A stretch of DNA of 64,000 nucleotides from Corydoras sp. C115 (GCA_019802505.1 JAFMOC010000006.1:2192001-2256000); one strand, 5' to 3'; counted from the stretch's first letter, positions 50,921 through 63,419 are shown. The notes: generated from the sequence alone by a model not told the origin. Numbers and translations are program-made.

Positions 50921-51270
50921 TTCATTCATTCATTCATTATCTCCCGCTCCATCCTCCACTAGGGTCGCGGTGGGGTTCCCCATGCCCATCCAGGGGAGAA
51001 CGTCCCGGGCGCCGGGCAGACACACCCAGGACAGGGCACCAATCCATCGCCGGGCACACACCCACACACCCAAACACAATCAATATGGGGCAATTTAGAG
51101 AACTCAATTAACTTGATCCATGTTTTTGGACTGTGGGAGGAAACCGGAGAACCCGGAGGAAACCCACGCGGACACGGGGAGAACATGGAAACTCCACCCA
51201 GATGGGGATTCGAACCGGGAATCCCTAGCGCTGAGAGGAGAACGTGCTAACCACTAAGCCACCGTGCCGC
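50921..51270 (-). mobile_element. SINE copy with 14-bp target-site duplication
   Basis: Full-length minus-strand copy. AAATACATTATACA flanks it at 50907-50920 and 51271-51284. The (CATT)n tail is present and the head ends GCCACCGTGCCGC. Confidence 0.95.
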
Positions 51271-51284
51271 AAATACATTATACA

Positions 51285-51590
51285 AACATTCATTAATTCA
51301 TTCATTACCTTACACTTAATCCTACTAGGGTCGTGGAGGGGGGGGGGGTTCACCATGCCCATTCCCCATGCCCATTCATGGACAGTGTTGGACAGTGGGC
51401 AAATACACCCACGACAGGTTGCCAATCTATCGCTGGGCACACTCATGCACATATGGTCCAAAGAACCCGGAGGAAACGCATGCAGACATGGGAAAACATG
51501 GAAACTCAACCAAGATTGGGATTCTAACCAGATTCCTCAGTGCTAAGAGGCAACCATGCTAACCACTCAGCCACCATGTTGCCTATTATA
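51285..51590 (-). mobile_element. SINE copy, minus strand, diverged
   Basis: Starts AACATTCATTAATTCATTCA directly after the previous copy's duplication and ends GCCACCATGTTGCC. It has a short CCATGCCCATT duplication and a deletion in the middle. Confidence 0.75.
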
Positions 51591-52017
51591 TTAACAAGTA
51601 GCAGTAAATTTATTATATAGTTATTTCCTTGTTGCAGAAAACAGAAAGATAAAGTTTATTAAAGTTTAGAATTCCTGTCCGAAATCAGAGTCAGAAAGGT
51701 TTGTCCCTAATTCTGCAGGCAGGAGAACATTTTTCTCTAAAGACGAGAAAAAAACCCTGCACCGTGATACAGTTATTGATATGCATACAATTAATATAGA
51801 GTTTAATATTAAAACATTGTATCAGCATGTCTGTTCACACCTTATCAATGTTGTATTTTAGAAAAAGCTAATCCATGAAAGATAATTAAATGTTATTTAT
51901 TATGATTTACTTAAATTTACTTTAAAAAATTACTTAAACTATTTTATATCACTTCATCTGTTTAAAAACTTTTTAAAAAGATATTTTATTCTTTACCTGA
52001 TCAATGGCAGTGAGCAA

Positions 52018-52247
52018 ACATTCATTCATTCATTCATTATCTTCCGCTTTATCCTCTATTAGGGTCGCGGTGAGGTTCCCTATGCCCATCCAGGGGAGAA
52101 CGTCTCGGGCGCTGGGCAGACAGACCCAGGACAGGGCGCCAATCTATCGCTGGGCACACACTCACTCACACAAACACACTCTATAGGGGGCAATTTGGAG
52201 AACTCAATTGACTTGATCCATGTTTTTGGACCGTGGGAGGAAAGTGT
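52018..52247 (-). mobile_element. Head-truncated SINE, left arm of a SINE palindrome
   Basis: Minus-strand copy from the (CATT)n tail through GGACCGTGGGAGGAAAGTGT; the head is missing. It meets the next copy head-to-head at about 52247. Confidence 0.85.
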
Positions 52248-52558
52248 GTGGACCGTGGGAGGAAATGTTCTCCCCGTGTCTGCGTGGGTTTCCTCCGGGT
52301 TCTCCGGTTTCCTCCCACAGTCCAAAAACATGGATCAAGTTAATTGAGTTCTCCAAATTGCCCCATATAGTGTGTGTATGTGTGCGTGCCTGTGTGAGTG
52401 TGTGCCCAGCGATGGATTGGCACCCTGTCCTGGGTATCTGCCCAGCGCCCGAAACGTTCTCCCCTGGATGGGCATGGGGAACCCCCCGCGACCCTAATAT
52501 AGGACAAAGCAGAAGATAATGAATGAATGAATGAATGAATAATAATAATAATAATATA
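52248..52558 (+). mobile_element. Head-truncated SINE, right arm of a SINE palindrome
   Basis: Plus-strand copy beginning within the body (GAGGAAATGTTCTCCCCGTG) and running to an (AATG)n tail followed by (AAT)n. Its arm is complementary to 52018-52247 over about 200 bp. Confidence 0.85.
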
Positions 52559-52564
52559 ATGTCA

Positions 52565-52740
52565 TCTTATCTCAACTCATTATCTTCCACTTAATCCTAT
52601 ACCAGGAACTAGGATCTGAATGGGATTCCCCATGCCCATTCAGCGGAGAACATTTTGAGAGCTGGGCAGATACACCCAGGACAGGGTGCCAATTCATGCA
52701 GCACTGACACAGACACACACACTATATGGGGCAATTTAGA
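52565..52740 (-). mobile_element. SINE fragment, minus strand
   Basis: CATTATCTTCCACTTAATCC through CACACTATATGGGGCAATTT; the head half is lost. Confidence 0.7.
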
Positions 52741-54931
52741 ATCAGGGTTAGGAAAATTTGTGGTTATCATCAAATGATAAATTAAATAAAGAGCTGTGAA
52801 GATGATACACTAGTATTTTGCAGTACATTTGTTTAATGTCTTAGTTAATCAACAGCATGTGTAAATAGATAGGAATTAATGATAATAAACAACTAATGGC
52901 AAAAACATTTTGTTACTTGACATCATTTTGGAGCAATTGAATCTGCTGAAACCTGTACACAATTAGCATTCAGTTGTTGTTAAAAGCCAGAAAAGAGTTT
53001 TGTGGTTTTAAAACTTTACTGTGGGTCATTTGGGATGTACTTTACTAAGTAATACATAAGAATGAGTTATTATTCCTGATTTATGGGACCTACAGACAGG
53101 TGCCTACCTGTAAAAATTGCTGAGCAAAGCAATGCATTAAAAACCACAAACATATTAGAATGTGGTGTATTATCCTACTCCAGTCATATAAAATGACCTG
53201 ATGGGTCTTTGAAGAAAAGACTTCCAATTCGTAAGAAAGTCAGGTGCCTGCTTACAGAAGGTATTAAACATTTAGTCAGGGAGACCTTACGTAAACTAAT
53301 TTAACTGCTCCAGACTGTACTTATATGCTGAATTAAAATAGACAATCACCTTTTTTCTTTTAAGTGTGTAATTAGAAGCTTTAAAAAAACACATTTGTTT
53401 TTCTGTACATTTTCGGGGTGCAGTGTGTAAGTGTTCTTGAAAAGTGATGGGATTTTATGCAGTAGAGACTAATCCTTAGTTCTTCTGAGATGCTTCATCA
53501 CTTGCTTTACAGTAACGTTAATGCAAAATTAGTTATATATTACAAATAATAAATTGATTTTGAAAACTTTTCTACAGTCCCACTGAAAGTGAGTAGTAGT
53601 TAGTGCAAATTCAGTTTTGAAACCAAAACAAAATGATTTTTTGCGATGAATTCGTTATTTTTTTCAAAGTGCAATATCAAAGACCAACACCAAGTGCTGG
53701 TTTGTGATTTCCATCAAAACACACAATGAGAAATGTGTTTGACCGTGGGTGTTAAACTCTCTAAAGCAGTATGAATATTAATGAGATTACTGGCAGTCCT
53801 CCACATTCCTGAGTACATTTTATTCAGAAGTATGTTATGGTGTGCAACAACTCTCTCTCCTGTGCGCCGTGTGAGTGGCAGCACGTCTCAGCAGCTCCTT
53901 GTGAATTTCCCCATTGTGGGACAAATAAAGGTCCTATCTTATCTTATCTTATCTAACTTTTGTCTGTGATTTTTGAAGCTTTTAAAATGAGTCCCCACTT
54001 GTATTTCTGTTTCTTATTTTGTGTCTGTACTTGATCAATTAGAGATTTACAAATTATTATCCACAACAAACACAAAATAAACACAGTCTTATACATATAC
54101 TTATGTAATATACATACCATTCAAGTTTTCTGGTTGCAGTAGAGGGATGCTGGTATTTAACAGGTATTTGTTATATACTATGTTATTGTTCAGCCTTTTA
54201 CTTGTAAGTAAGTTTGGTAAAAAAAAAAAATAAATAAAAAAAAACAGTTTAGAATACCACCCTTCAATTCTTGCTCCAATCAGTCACATTAATGTTCAAA
54301 GGATGTGATTAGAAGGTGTAGCAGCTGAGCTTGTGGCCTCCACAACTGTTTGGGTCACCTTTGGCCAAGCCCCAGCTGTCAAATGCTTCAAAAAGCCCAT
54401 TTGCAGCTTTCCCTGGAGTGATACTTGTACATTGACTCGAGAACCGTTAATGGCTACTTCTTTTACAATTGCTTTGATTGTGATCACTTATCCAGTGTCA
54501 GCTTGAAAGCTTCATTACCCTGGGGAAGCTGGGTATGATGGTTACTATGGTGGAACACTCTGACCAGTTAAATGAATACCTTGGGGAAGATTCTCTGTTG
54601 GCAGTTCTCTTTAAAGCAAAAGAATAACAGTGTATTTAACTTTATAATAAATTTGTAAAGGATTTTAATAAAGTTTGTTTTCTTTTATTCTATTTAAAAT
54701 GAAAACTTTCAGAAAAAAATCTAGTTATGTTAATGTGTATATATATATATATCAAACACTAAAAGAACACTTATTAACATTTAATACTGTTATTGTTTTG
54801 TATATATTTATGGGTACATATGCTGTATGTGGTTATGCTTATGTCAACTTTCCACATAGTCTATTCTATTAAATCATACAATTACTCATAGAAATCAAAT
54901 ATTATATCCATTTCTCTCTTTTTTCTCAGTT
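52741..54931. other. Intergenic; LINE-like 3' end at ~53850-53955
   Basis: AT-rich, no gene. Around 53850-53955, CAGCAGCTCCTTGTGAATTT, CCCCATTGTGGGACAAATAA and a (TATCT)n tail form the typical 3' end of a fish LINE with pentanucleotide tail. The remainder is unassigned. Confidence 0.5.
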
Positions 54932-54942
54932 AATTTATTTTG

Positions 54943-54990
54943 TCGCGACCCTAATAGAGGATAAAGCGGGAGATAATGAATGAATGAATG
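54943..54990 (+). mobile_element. 48-bp 5'-truncated SINE insertion with target-site duplication
   Basis: Only the last bases of the SINE are present (TCGCGACCCTAATAGAGGAT, AAAGCGGGAGATAATGAATG) with an (AATG)n tail. AATTTATTTTG flanks it exactly at 54932-54942 and 54991-55001. A complete insertion event of minimal length. Confidence 0.93.
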
Positions 54991-55001
54991 AATTTATTTT
55001 G

Positions 55002-56379
55002 TGAAATTTGACAATTTTTTTGCCATAATTTATACTTAATTTATTTGTATAGTCGTTTATAATTTTATCTTGGAAATATGTAGACTTGGTAGTAAATATA
55101 ATTTATTTTAAAACCATCCACATTTCTAAGCAATCCAAAAAATAAACTTTAATTTAAATAATTCACAAAAGTTTGATTTGATACATATTTCTAAATGCTG
55201 AATTTGAACTGATATGATCTACTGGGAATAAGGCCTGGTTGGTTTTCAGTATGTCCTGGTGGTAGAACAAGTTGATCAGCATCAGTGTGATGATTTCCTG
55301 AGTACACCATCATTCTAAGTAATTTATTTAAAGCTTTAATAGTGAAGCAGTGTCTATGGTTTTCCAACCTGAGAGGGAAGTTGATTGTGGTCTGGTGGGG
55401 TGTGTTTATATATAAAACAAAGCACTTGTTGTGCACCCTGGGTCAGGAGCTCCTGAGAGTCTCTGAATACAAGAGGTTCTCACAGACGAAGGAGGCAGAG
55501 AGGTTCCAGGAGGCTAACTGTTTTTCTCTGCTCTCATCAATGGCATTCCCCCAACCCTCTTTTCATTCAGACAATGGCAGTGCATTCCTTTGCAGACCTT
55601 TGCTCAGAACAGCCAAAGTTTCACCATGTCATTCATTCCCAGCTCTTGCACACATGGGATATTAGATGTTCCTTACACATAGCAGAACTCAGTATTAAAA
55701 CAGAATCGGCTTTTAAAGCAAATAATATACAACAGGCATCATTGTCACTGTAATTTGTATAGATATGTTTAAAGATAAATAAAAAGTTGAATATAATTGG
55801 GTAATTATTAACAATTGACTACTAAATTTAAAGGCCTGCATATAAAAAGTTATAGATTTATTTTTTAATTACTTAATAGATTTATTGGATTTATCTTTTT
55901 AACTTTCCCAATTACTGTCACTTTGCTTCTTAGAATCTTAATTGATTCTTAGCAATCCGTCAATTGTGCACTGCACAGCTTGATTTAGGGTGTCAGTGTG
56001 CCTTTGCTATTATGATGGGGTAATTCATGGGTGTGTATTGGGTGTGGTGCAAAAAAAACAATCGGTGTTTTACTTATCATTCCCTCTGATTTTGATGGAC
56101 TGCACCAACAGCACATTTAGTTAAATTTAGTTAGTTTTTCTAAAAATAAAACACCAAGAAGTGACCAATTATGCTTAACGTAAAGTTTATACCATTTCTA
56201 GAAAACGTCATCACGTCACATCACATCATACCGGGCCAAGCAACTTTTAGAATATATTTCCTTGTTTTATTTTAAAACAAACTTACATAGATAATATAAA
56301 GCATATTTACATTTACATTTACAATGATGTTTTTAAGGTCACTGGCATTACAGCAGCCTCCAGTTTACTCATGAGAACA
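55002..56379. other. Intergenic, no gene recognised
   Basis: AT-rich. An open frame at 55342-55665 (107 codons) shows no recognisable domain. The 55420-55680 segment is GC-richer, with a degenerate retro-element look, but it was not assigned. Confidence 0.4.
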
Positions 56380-56594
56380 CTTACTCATTCAAACAGACTC
56401 ATATATAGGCGTATATATGGGGTAATTTAGAGAAGTCAATTTACCTTGAATCCATGTTTTTGTACAGTAGGAACCGGAGAAACCCACGCAGACACCGGGA
56501 GAACATGGAAACTCCACCCAGATTGGGATTCGAACCTGGATGCACTGAGCACTGAGACGCAAACATGCTAACCAATAAGCCACTGTGCCGCTCG
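56380..56594 (-). mobile_element. SINE fragment, minus strand, tail half missing
   Basis: From ACTCATATATAGGCGTATAT through GAACATGGAAACTCCACCCA to CCAATAAGCCACTGTGCCGC. Diverged. Confidence 0.75.
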
Positions 56595-58211
56595 AGGAAT
56601 GCTTTAATAAGCAGAAATATTAATGGTTGTATTAAACAAATTTGTAATACAAATCAACATTTTGTCAGTTCCATAATAGTAAAAACGTTTTATATATTTT
56701 CTCAAAATGCACATTTGGATTCACCCACTCACTGATAAATTCACAATGATTTTTTTGGTTATCTATCCACCAGAAACTGTGTGAAGGCAGCATTTCATAT
56801 CATTAGGAAACTTTACAGTTGGTGTGATATGTCAAAAAACAAAATGCAAAAGCATGTGTTTTGGCACAAAGACAGCAGATGGTTGCAGAGCAATATGGAC
56901 TTTGATGGGGTGCTGGGTAAAATCACGGGTCATTAAATGTACAGTTGTATTCCTTGAAAAATGATGGCTTTTACAGCAAGTACAGGAAGAAACTTGTTCC
57001 TTTTTATACTGTGTTGGTGTTTTTGAGAAACTATTGATTATAAAAACCTAAACAAAGGACACAATCTGATGAATGCTAAAGGCATTCAATTTTACAGTTA
57101 CTTTGTGGGTAACACCATCATCCTACTGCAAGAAGTTCCTAAAATTGAGTCCTGTGCATGCATTCAGTTCTGTTGGTTTACCCAGATGTGGCTAATCTTA
57201 ACTATTGGATGGCCTCCTATTTGACTCTAAAATATTGGTATACAGGAAAGTTGCTGGTGGACTCAGGTTGACTCAATGACTGACAATATCGATACGTACC
57301 CACTACCGTACTTGACAGCTGGTTTGGAGGATTCTGCTAATATGATGTGTTTGTTTTTTTACCAAATGTGGCACAGTGCATAAAGACTAAACATTTTCAT
57401 TTTGGACTTATCTGTGCAAAGGGCATTGTTTTAGAAGTCTGGAGTTTGGGAAGGGACATTTTTCAGCATTTTTTCCTTTCATTTTTTTTCCTTTAACCTG
57501 TTGTGCTCAGGGGGACTAAGTTAGCGCACAGCGTCCCACAACTCTGGGCAGTAAGCCACAATATTTGCTGGCTGTTACATGGATCCAGGTGAGTTAAGTC
57601 AAGCGAATTCCCCTCTGCTTTGCAGTTAAGCAACATGCAGGTGTTGTACGATCCAACCTGCTAGGATATACACTGGCCACCCCTTTAGTGGCTCAGTGTG
57701 TTCAATCCAGTTGCTTAAGCCCAAATTTGTAAGCACACTTTTTGTTTTTATTTATTTTTTTAAAATATTCTTATTTTGTGAAGGGTATGTATGCTCTCTG
57801 ATGGTGACACCTCAGAAAGTAATATACACAGTAGTAAGAGTAACATGCCACTGACATATTGTTTTTAGTTGTGGAGTACATGTGCATCTGTAATATCTAA
57901 AACACTATACATTATGCTATGGTTTGCAGAATGTGCATGCCAATTTTTTGCTGTGAAAATGGTGGACATTGATGTGTTTGTAAATTATTTTAACAATTCC
58001 CAAATTAATGGGCAATTTGTGAGATAATTGCTAATGTTTTTTCTCCAAGACATTGTGTTTACACCCAACTAATTGCTTCAGTTAATTAATGATCAATCAA
58101 TCAAGCATATAATAAGCAGCAACTGGCTGCTAATTACCCTTTTTCATCCTGTATGTATATATAAACTGTATGTAAATCTATACAGTTTTCTTATCTTTAC
58201 ACACCATCAAG
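56595..58211. other. Intergenic; old unclassified repeat ~56740-57480
   Basis: ACATTTTCATTTTGGACTTA, GTGCAAAGGGCATTGTTTTA and GAAGTCTGGAGTTTGGGAAG resemble blocks of a common fish DNA repeat, highly decayed. No gene recognised in the stretch. Confidence 0.4.
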
Positions 58212-58220
58212 TATTCAAGT

Positions 58221-58554
58221 GGGGCGCCAGGTGGCTTAATGGTAAGCATGTTCGCCTCTCAGCACTAGGGATTCCCGGTTCAAATCCCAATATGGGTGGA
58301 TTTTCCATGTGCTCCATATGTTCGTGTGGGTTTCCTCTGGGTTCTCCGGTTTCCTCCCACCATCCAAAAACATGGAACAAGTTCAATTATATTCTCCAAA
58401 ATTGCCCCATATAGAGTGTGTTTGTCTGTGTGAGTGATTGTGTGCCCAGCAATAGATTGGCACCCTGTCCTAGGTGTATCTGCCCAGCGCCTGAAACTTT
58501 CACCTGGATCGGCATCCCGGAAGGATAAAGCGGAAGATAATGGGTGGATGGAAC
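58221..58554 (+). mobile_element. SINE copy with 11-bp target-site duplication
   Basis: Plus-strand copy with head GGCGCCAGGTGGCTTAATGG and tail GATAATGGGTGGATGG. TATTCAAGTGG flanks it at 58212-58222 and 58555-58565. Confidence 0.92.
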
Positions 58555-58589
58555 TATTCAAGTGGTTTTTGTGGTATTTGTTATTGCAA

Positions 58590-58810
58590 CAATGTACAGT
58601 GGTGTAAAGTACACAAAACGAAACAAGGTTCCTCCAGGTACAAGGTGCTACATAGAACAGTAAACTACGCCACCCATCATAAGGTGCACATGTGCAGTAG
58701 CATAGCATGCGCAATACAAAATTACAATAAATACTAAAGACAATTTACAATACACAGGACAATAAACCTGGAGGGAACAGTGCAGGTGGCCCACTAGTCA
58801 TGTGAGAATT
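58590..58810. repeat. Unclassified repeat shared with siva1 intron 1
   Basis: Shares ordered blocks with 26290-26500, ending GGAGGGAACAGTGCAGGTGG. No coding content recognised. Confidence 0.5.
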
Positions 58811-59019
58811 TCACATTTTGACTTTCATTTTGTTAAATCAATATTGACATGGTCAATAACTGGTCAATAATTTTGTTCAGTGGTCTGGTATTTTTTTGAA
58901 ACAGGCCTTGTTTAATAGTGCAATGAGTTTCCACTCACATCACTTGTATTGAATTTGTAGTGAACAGTGAATTTGTATGTATTGGATCATTACAGTCTTA
59001 TGGTTATTCTACAAATTCA

Positions 59020-59442
59020 TTCATTCATTAGTTTATTCATTCATGTTTTGGGTGCTGGGCAGGACAGGGCGCCAATCTATTGCTGAGCACACTCAATCAC
59101 ACAGACACACACACTATATGGGGCAATTTAAAGCATTTACTTTACCATTAATCCATGTTTTAGGACAGTGGGAGGAAACCGGGTCTCATTCAATTTACAC
59201 AGTCCAAAAACATTGATTCAAGGGAAATTGAATGCTTTAAATTGCCCTATATAGTGTGTGTGTGTCTGTGTGAGTGAATAGATTGGCACCCTCACAGCCC
59301 TCCCGAAAACAAAAACAATTGAATGAGACCCAGAAGAAACCCACGTGTTCATCGGGAGAACATCAAAACTCCACCCAGATTGGGATACGAACCTGGAATC
59401 CCTAGAGGTGAGAGGCAAACGTGCTAACCAATAAGCTGCCCA
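59020..59442 (-). mobile_element. SINE with internal inverted segment
   Basis: The tail side (59020-59185) and head side (59325-59442, ending CTAACCAATAAGCTGCCC) are in minus orientation, but 59199-59300 between them is in plus orientation (CAGTCCAAAAACATTGATTC). The junctions carry an inverted repeat: GGGTCTCATTCAATT at 59181-59195 and AATTGAATGAGACCC at 59318-59332. Confidence 0.75.
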
Positions 59443-59779
59443 ATCTACAAATTGAGTGGCCTTAACCAACTGATCTATGTTATGTATTATATTTAGATGT
59501 AAGTACTAGATGATAAAAACTAATGCTAAAACTAATTCTGTCAGTCCAATATTTTAGGAGTGGATTGGTTACAAAATATTTAAGTTATGGTAATTAAATA
59601 AGTTAAAAATAGTTACGGTAAATTAGCACACATAAGGTACATATATGGTAAGACTCTACAATTTTCATTGGTGAAAAAAACATATTTACCACATTTACCA
59701 CATAGATGTACTTTAACGTTTTACTCCATATGTTCCTCTGCACACTTTGTTAGCTAATACTACTACAATTTCTATAGCA

Positions 59780-60480
59780 AACTTTACATAGTGGTGGGAA
59801 AAAGACTCGGAACATGAAAAGCTGAGTGGAACTGTGTGACAGAGAATTCTTAAATTTGGAAGCAGCAACACTAAATGATATTCCACCCAAGGATGACAGA
59901 TTGTATAATGGGGCAATCAGAAGTTTTGTGTCAGAGGATCTGAGGGATAGGAGGAATGGTTCAGAGGAATAAGCTTAGTGAGGTAAGATGGGGCAAAATC
60001 ACAGAGAGCTATGAATTTCAAAAATATATTCAGTAGATGACTAGTAAGCAAGATAGCTGTTGTGAGTACTGAGTTTTGGATGTAGTAAAGTTGGGTTAGC
60101 AATAGACTAGGAATACCTTAAAAAAGAGAGTCACAGTCACAGTAATCAAGGTGAGAAAAAGTACTGAACAACATTTTGGATTTTGTCAAATAAAAGAGGG
60201 CAGGAATGAAAAATGACAAATTTGAGATGAGGTTTAACTGTAAGGGTGGTGATAAAAAAACATCTAATAATTACTAACTAATCAAAGTTAGTAATGATTT
60301 GAGCTGAGCTTATTCGTTTACCAACATCCATTGTAAAGCCAGGGGATTTACCAACAAAGTTATGGGGCCAACTAATAAGACCTTTAGTTTTGGCAGCATT
60401 TATTTCAGGCAGTTTTATTGAAGCTATTCATTGAGTTTAGTGATGCAAGTACTAAGCAACTGAACTAAGTCAGCAACACT
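59780..60480. repeat. Unclassified old interspersed repeat
   Basis: AAATTTGGAAGCAGCAACAC, GTCACAGTCACAGTAATCAA and TTGAGATGAGGTTTAACTGT have the look of an old LINE 3' region. No coding frame with motifs; class not determined. Confidence 0.35.
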
Positions 60481-60589
60481 GATGTTCATCATTCATTCAC
60501 TCACTGTGCATTCACATTCTGAATCATTATTAATCTTTAAAAGTAGATTAAAAATACATTTATTAAATTTAGCATTTAATTAACTCCCT

Positions 60590-61284
60590 GTAGATAAAGG
60601 TGATCTCAGCCTAATCTCAGGCTTGGCGGTGTTCTAGGATCAGTGTGTGCTGGCGTTTCATCTATTCACCCACCTCATCATTAATGGGGTATGGCACTGA
60701 ATAGATGCTGTCCCTGGGAGCCCTCTGAACTAAGTAGAGTCTGCAGTATCTGCCCCTTTTAGTTATGTTGCTCTAGGCAGTTATGCCGGAGTCAGATGCT
60801 GCACTGTGTCAATCAATTACTTATTACTTAAATACTGTAATCATCTAACTGCTTTTCTTGTCTGTTTTTTTAAGGTGTTGCCGGTTTTCTGGAGGTGTAG
60901 TAAGATCTTCATCTATAGTTCTGCTGAAGCACTGTGGCTACGATGATTACTGGATGGAACCTGGACATTAATTGGACTGGCGGTCCTGCAGGATGCCATG
61001 GACTTATATATAGTTTTCCAGTTGTTAGAGTTTTTCCATTTGTTAAATTTGGTCACCTGATCGCAACACAATCTCTACATGGCTGTCCTACACTGTTGAT
61101 GCTGCCCGGCTGCTCAAGGAGGATAAGTCCCCCGCCTTGGTCCTCCCAAATGGAGTTTTTTCTTGCCACTGTCGCTTTGGCTTGCTCTTTGGGGGTTTAA
61201 AGGCTTTTAACTCTACAAAGCTGCTTTGTGACAATGTACTGTTGTAAAAAGTGCTATAAAAATAAATTACTTGAACTTACTCAG
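60590..61284 (+). repeat. Unclassified interspersed repeat, copy B (longer)
   Basis: Ends in the same 3' block as 7930-8100 (GAGTTTTTTCTTGCCACTGTCG region, TTGCTCTTTGGGGGTTTAAA, AAAGCTGCTTTGTGACAATG, AATAAATTACTTGAACTT). The 88-codon frame at 60934-61200 runs through it and is a repeat-derived frame, not a gene. Confidence 0.6.
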
Positions 61285-61286
61285 AC

Positions 61287-61634
61287 GGCGTCACGGTGGC
61301 TTAGTGGTTAGCACGTTCGCCTCTTAGCGCTAGGGATTCCCGGTTCGAATCCCCATCTGGGTGGAGTTTCCATGTTCTCCCCGTGTCTGCGTGGGTTTCC
61401 TCCGGGTTCTCCGGTTTCCTCCCACAGTCCAAAAACATGGATCAAGTCAATTGAATTCTCAAAATTGCCCCATATGGAGTGTGTCTGTCTGTGTGAGTGA
61501 GTGTGTGCCAAGCGATGGATTGGCGCCCTGTCCTGGGTCTATCTGCCCAGCGCCCGAGACGTTCTCCCCTGGATGGGCATGGGGAACCCCACCGCGACCC
61601 TAATAGAGGATAAAGCGGTAGATAATGAATGAAT
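61287..61634 (+). mobile_element. SINE copy with 14-bp target-site duplication
   Basis: Near-consensus plus-strand copy. GAACTTACTCAGAC (61273-61286) and GAACTCACTCAGAC (61635-61648) flank it, with one mismatch. Intact A-box-like TGGCTTAGTGG and B-box-like GGTTCGAATCC. Confidence 0.9.
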
Positions 61635-61648
61635 GAACTCACTCAGAC

Positions 61649-61835
61649 ACAAACACTGTATAGGGCAATTTACAGATAAAATTTACCTTAATGTTTTTGG
61701 ACTGTGAAAGGAAACCAGCAAACCTGGAGGAAACCCATGCAGACAACATGGAAACTTTTCTCAGGGATTCGAACCAGTCATCCCCAGGGCTAAAAGGTGA
61801 ACATGCTAGGCACTAAGCCACTGTACTTCCCTCAA
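61649..61835 (-). mobile_element. SINE fragment, minus strand
   Basis: ACACTGTATAGGGCAATTTA through GGAGGAAACCCATGCAGACA to CACTAAGCCACTGTACTTCC. An older neighbour of the 61287 copy. Confidence 0.7.
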
Positions 61836-62860
61836 AACTGATGTAAATCAAGGCCGCATCTGAAGGCCTAAAAATATCTGGATTACAGACTGATATAAAT
61901 ATATTTTGTACATGAATACTTATTTAATAATTCCAAATGGTCTGTCCGCTTTTTTATAGCGTTTTTATAATAAATAAATGAATAATTACGAATAAAAATA
62001 ATATTGTATAATAGAATAATAGAATAATATTGCATATTATTGCATAATAATATTGCATTCCTGCTCTGCTTTTAAAGCATTTAACCAATCAAATTTCAGC
62101 ATCATTAGTTGCCAGGTTTTAAATATTTCTCCCTACATTTTCAGAATTCATTTCACATCTGGTAACATTAAATAAGTGTTGATCAAACTGTTGCTTCAAC
62201 TAACCAGATTTTGAGTTGTTGACATTATTTCACTGTATTCATGCCCTCTGATTGGAGAGTACTTTTGATGAGTGAATATTTTCAGTCAATTAAAACTTAT
62301 TACAAAAATACAAAATCAGTATTTTTGGTAAGTATTGTTTATAAATAATATTGCAATTTAATAAGGTTAATATTGGGGGATTTTATTTGTGGCTACATGA
62401 GCATAACATGATGGGTAGATTATACAAGATTCCACAGTTTCAGGAACATGCATTTTTTATACAAATTATTTAAAATTAATTAAAACATCATGTTGCCCAA
62501 TAGTATCTGACGTGCTCACATTTGAGCAGCTAGTAGTCGATCTTTGCAGATTATAAAGGACACACATGTTCATCAGGTTGAGTTAGATGCATTAATCTCT
62601 AATCAAAGTCCATTTCTGATGGCTCCCTTTTCTCCCCAGCACCTCTGCGCTACTGTCATAAGTTATCTATCTGCTATGCTCTTTATACTGTATTACTTCA
62701 TACAAAATATATTTTTGTAGCCAAATAATAGTTATTGACAGGTGGATTTATTCAGATTAAGCATTACTGAAGGCATAGTTGTGAGATGCACTGCCCACCA
62801 CTGATATCAAGTGATTTCTAAATATCTGGTCTACAAGAGAAGTGTAGAAAATAAAAAGAG
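61836..62860. other. Intergenic, AT-rich, nothing assigned
   Basis: Contains simple AT-rich clusters (AATAATAGAATAATATTGC around 62020). No gene, SINE or conserved motif was recognised. Confidence 0.5.
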
Positions 62861-62939
62861 CAGGAGACTATGGAATGAATGATGAGATACAGTAACAGTG
62901 GATTATTTATGTCCAATCATACAGCTAAACTGTTTGCAA

Positions 62940-63410
62940 GATAGTATTGAAACCAGGCAAAAACTAATCTTGTAATACAAAATACAGCCATCATGAAAAT
63001 AGGTGTCATAATTTACAGCATCAAAAGCTGTCATGAGATCCAAAAACAAGGATGTTGAGGTAGCCAGCATAAGTTAAAAGCAGGATGGCATTAACAGCTG
63101 AAAGAGATGATTCAGTGCAATGCAGATTTCAAAAGCCAGACTAAAAAGGGTTCAAAGGGATTATTACTTTGAAGTTGTGAAGCTGTAAATCACTCTATTA
63201 TTTTAGATAAAAAATAAAGACTGGAGACAGGTCTGTAGTTGTACAATGAGGGAGGATCTAGAGCAGATTTCTTAGGTAGAGTTGTAACAGCAGTGGCCAC
63301 AGATACTGCAGTTGGTGCAGGGTCCAGAAAATGGCAGGACTTTGATCTAATATTAAAGATTTCAGCAAAATCAACAAGGGCAATAGCTGACAAAAAGTAT
63401 TTGTACAACG
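62940..63410 (-). pseudogene. L2-like LINE reverse-transcriptase remnant
   Basis: On the minus strand the frame at 63408-63190 reads PPSLYNYRPVSSLYFLSKII, the NYRPVSxLxFLSK motif at the start of L2/CR1-type reverse transcriptases, preceded by a decayed upstream segment. It continues in other frames with pieces such as NPFEPF, then a His-Cys-Thr-Glu stretch and LLLTYAGYLNILVFGSHDSF near 63090-63000. Several stops; dead. A young SINE has landed just next to it at 63420. Confidence 0.75.
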
Positions 63411-63419
63411 GAATTTCTT

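Noticed and set aside
53781..53969. 62-codon frame ending in a TATCT repeat
   Set aside because: It reads through a LINE-like 3' end with pentanucleotide tail; not a gene.
60934..61200. 88-codon frame with membrane-like C-terminus
   Set aside because: It lies wholly in an interspersed repeat whose 3' end recurs at 7930-8100.
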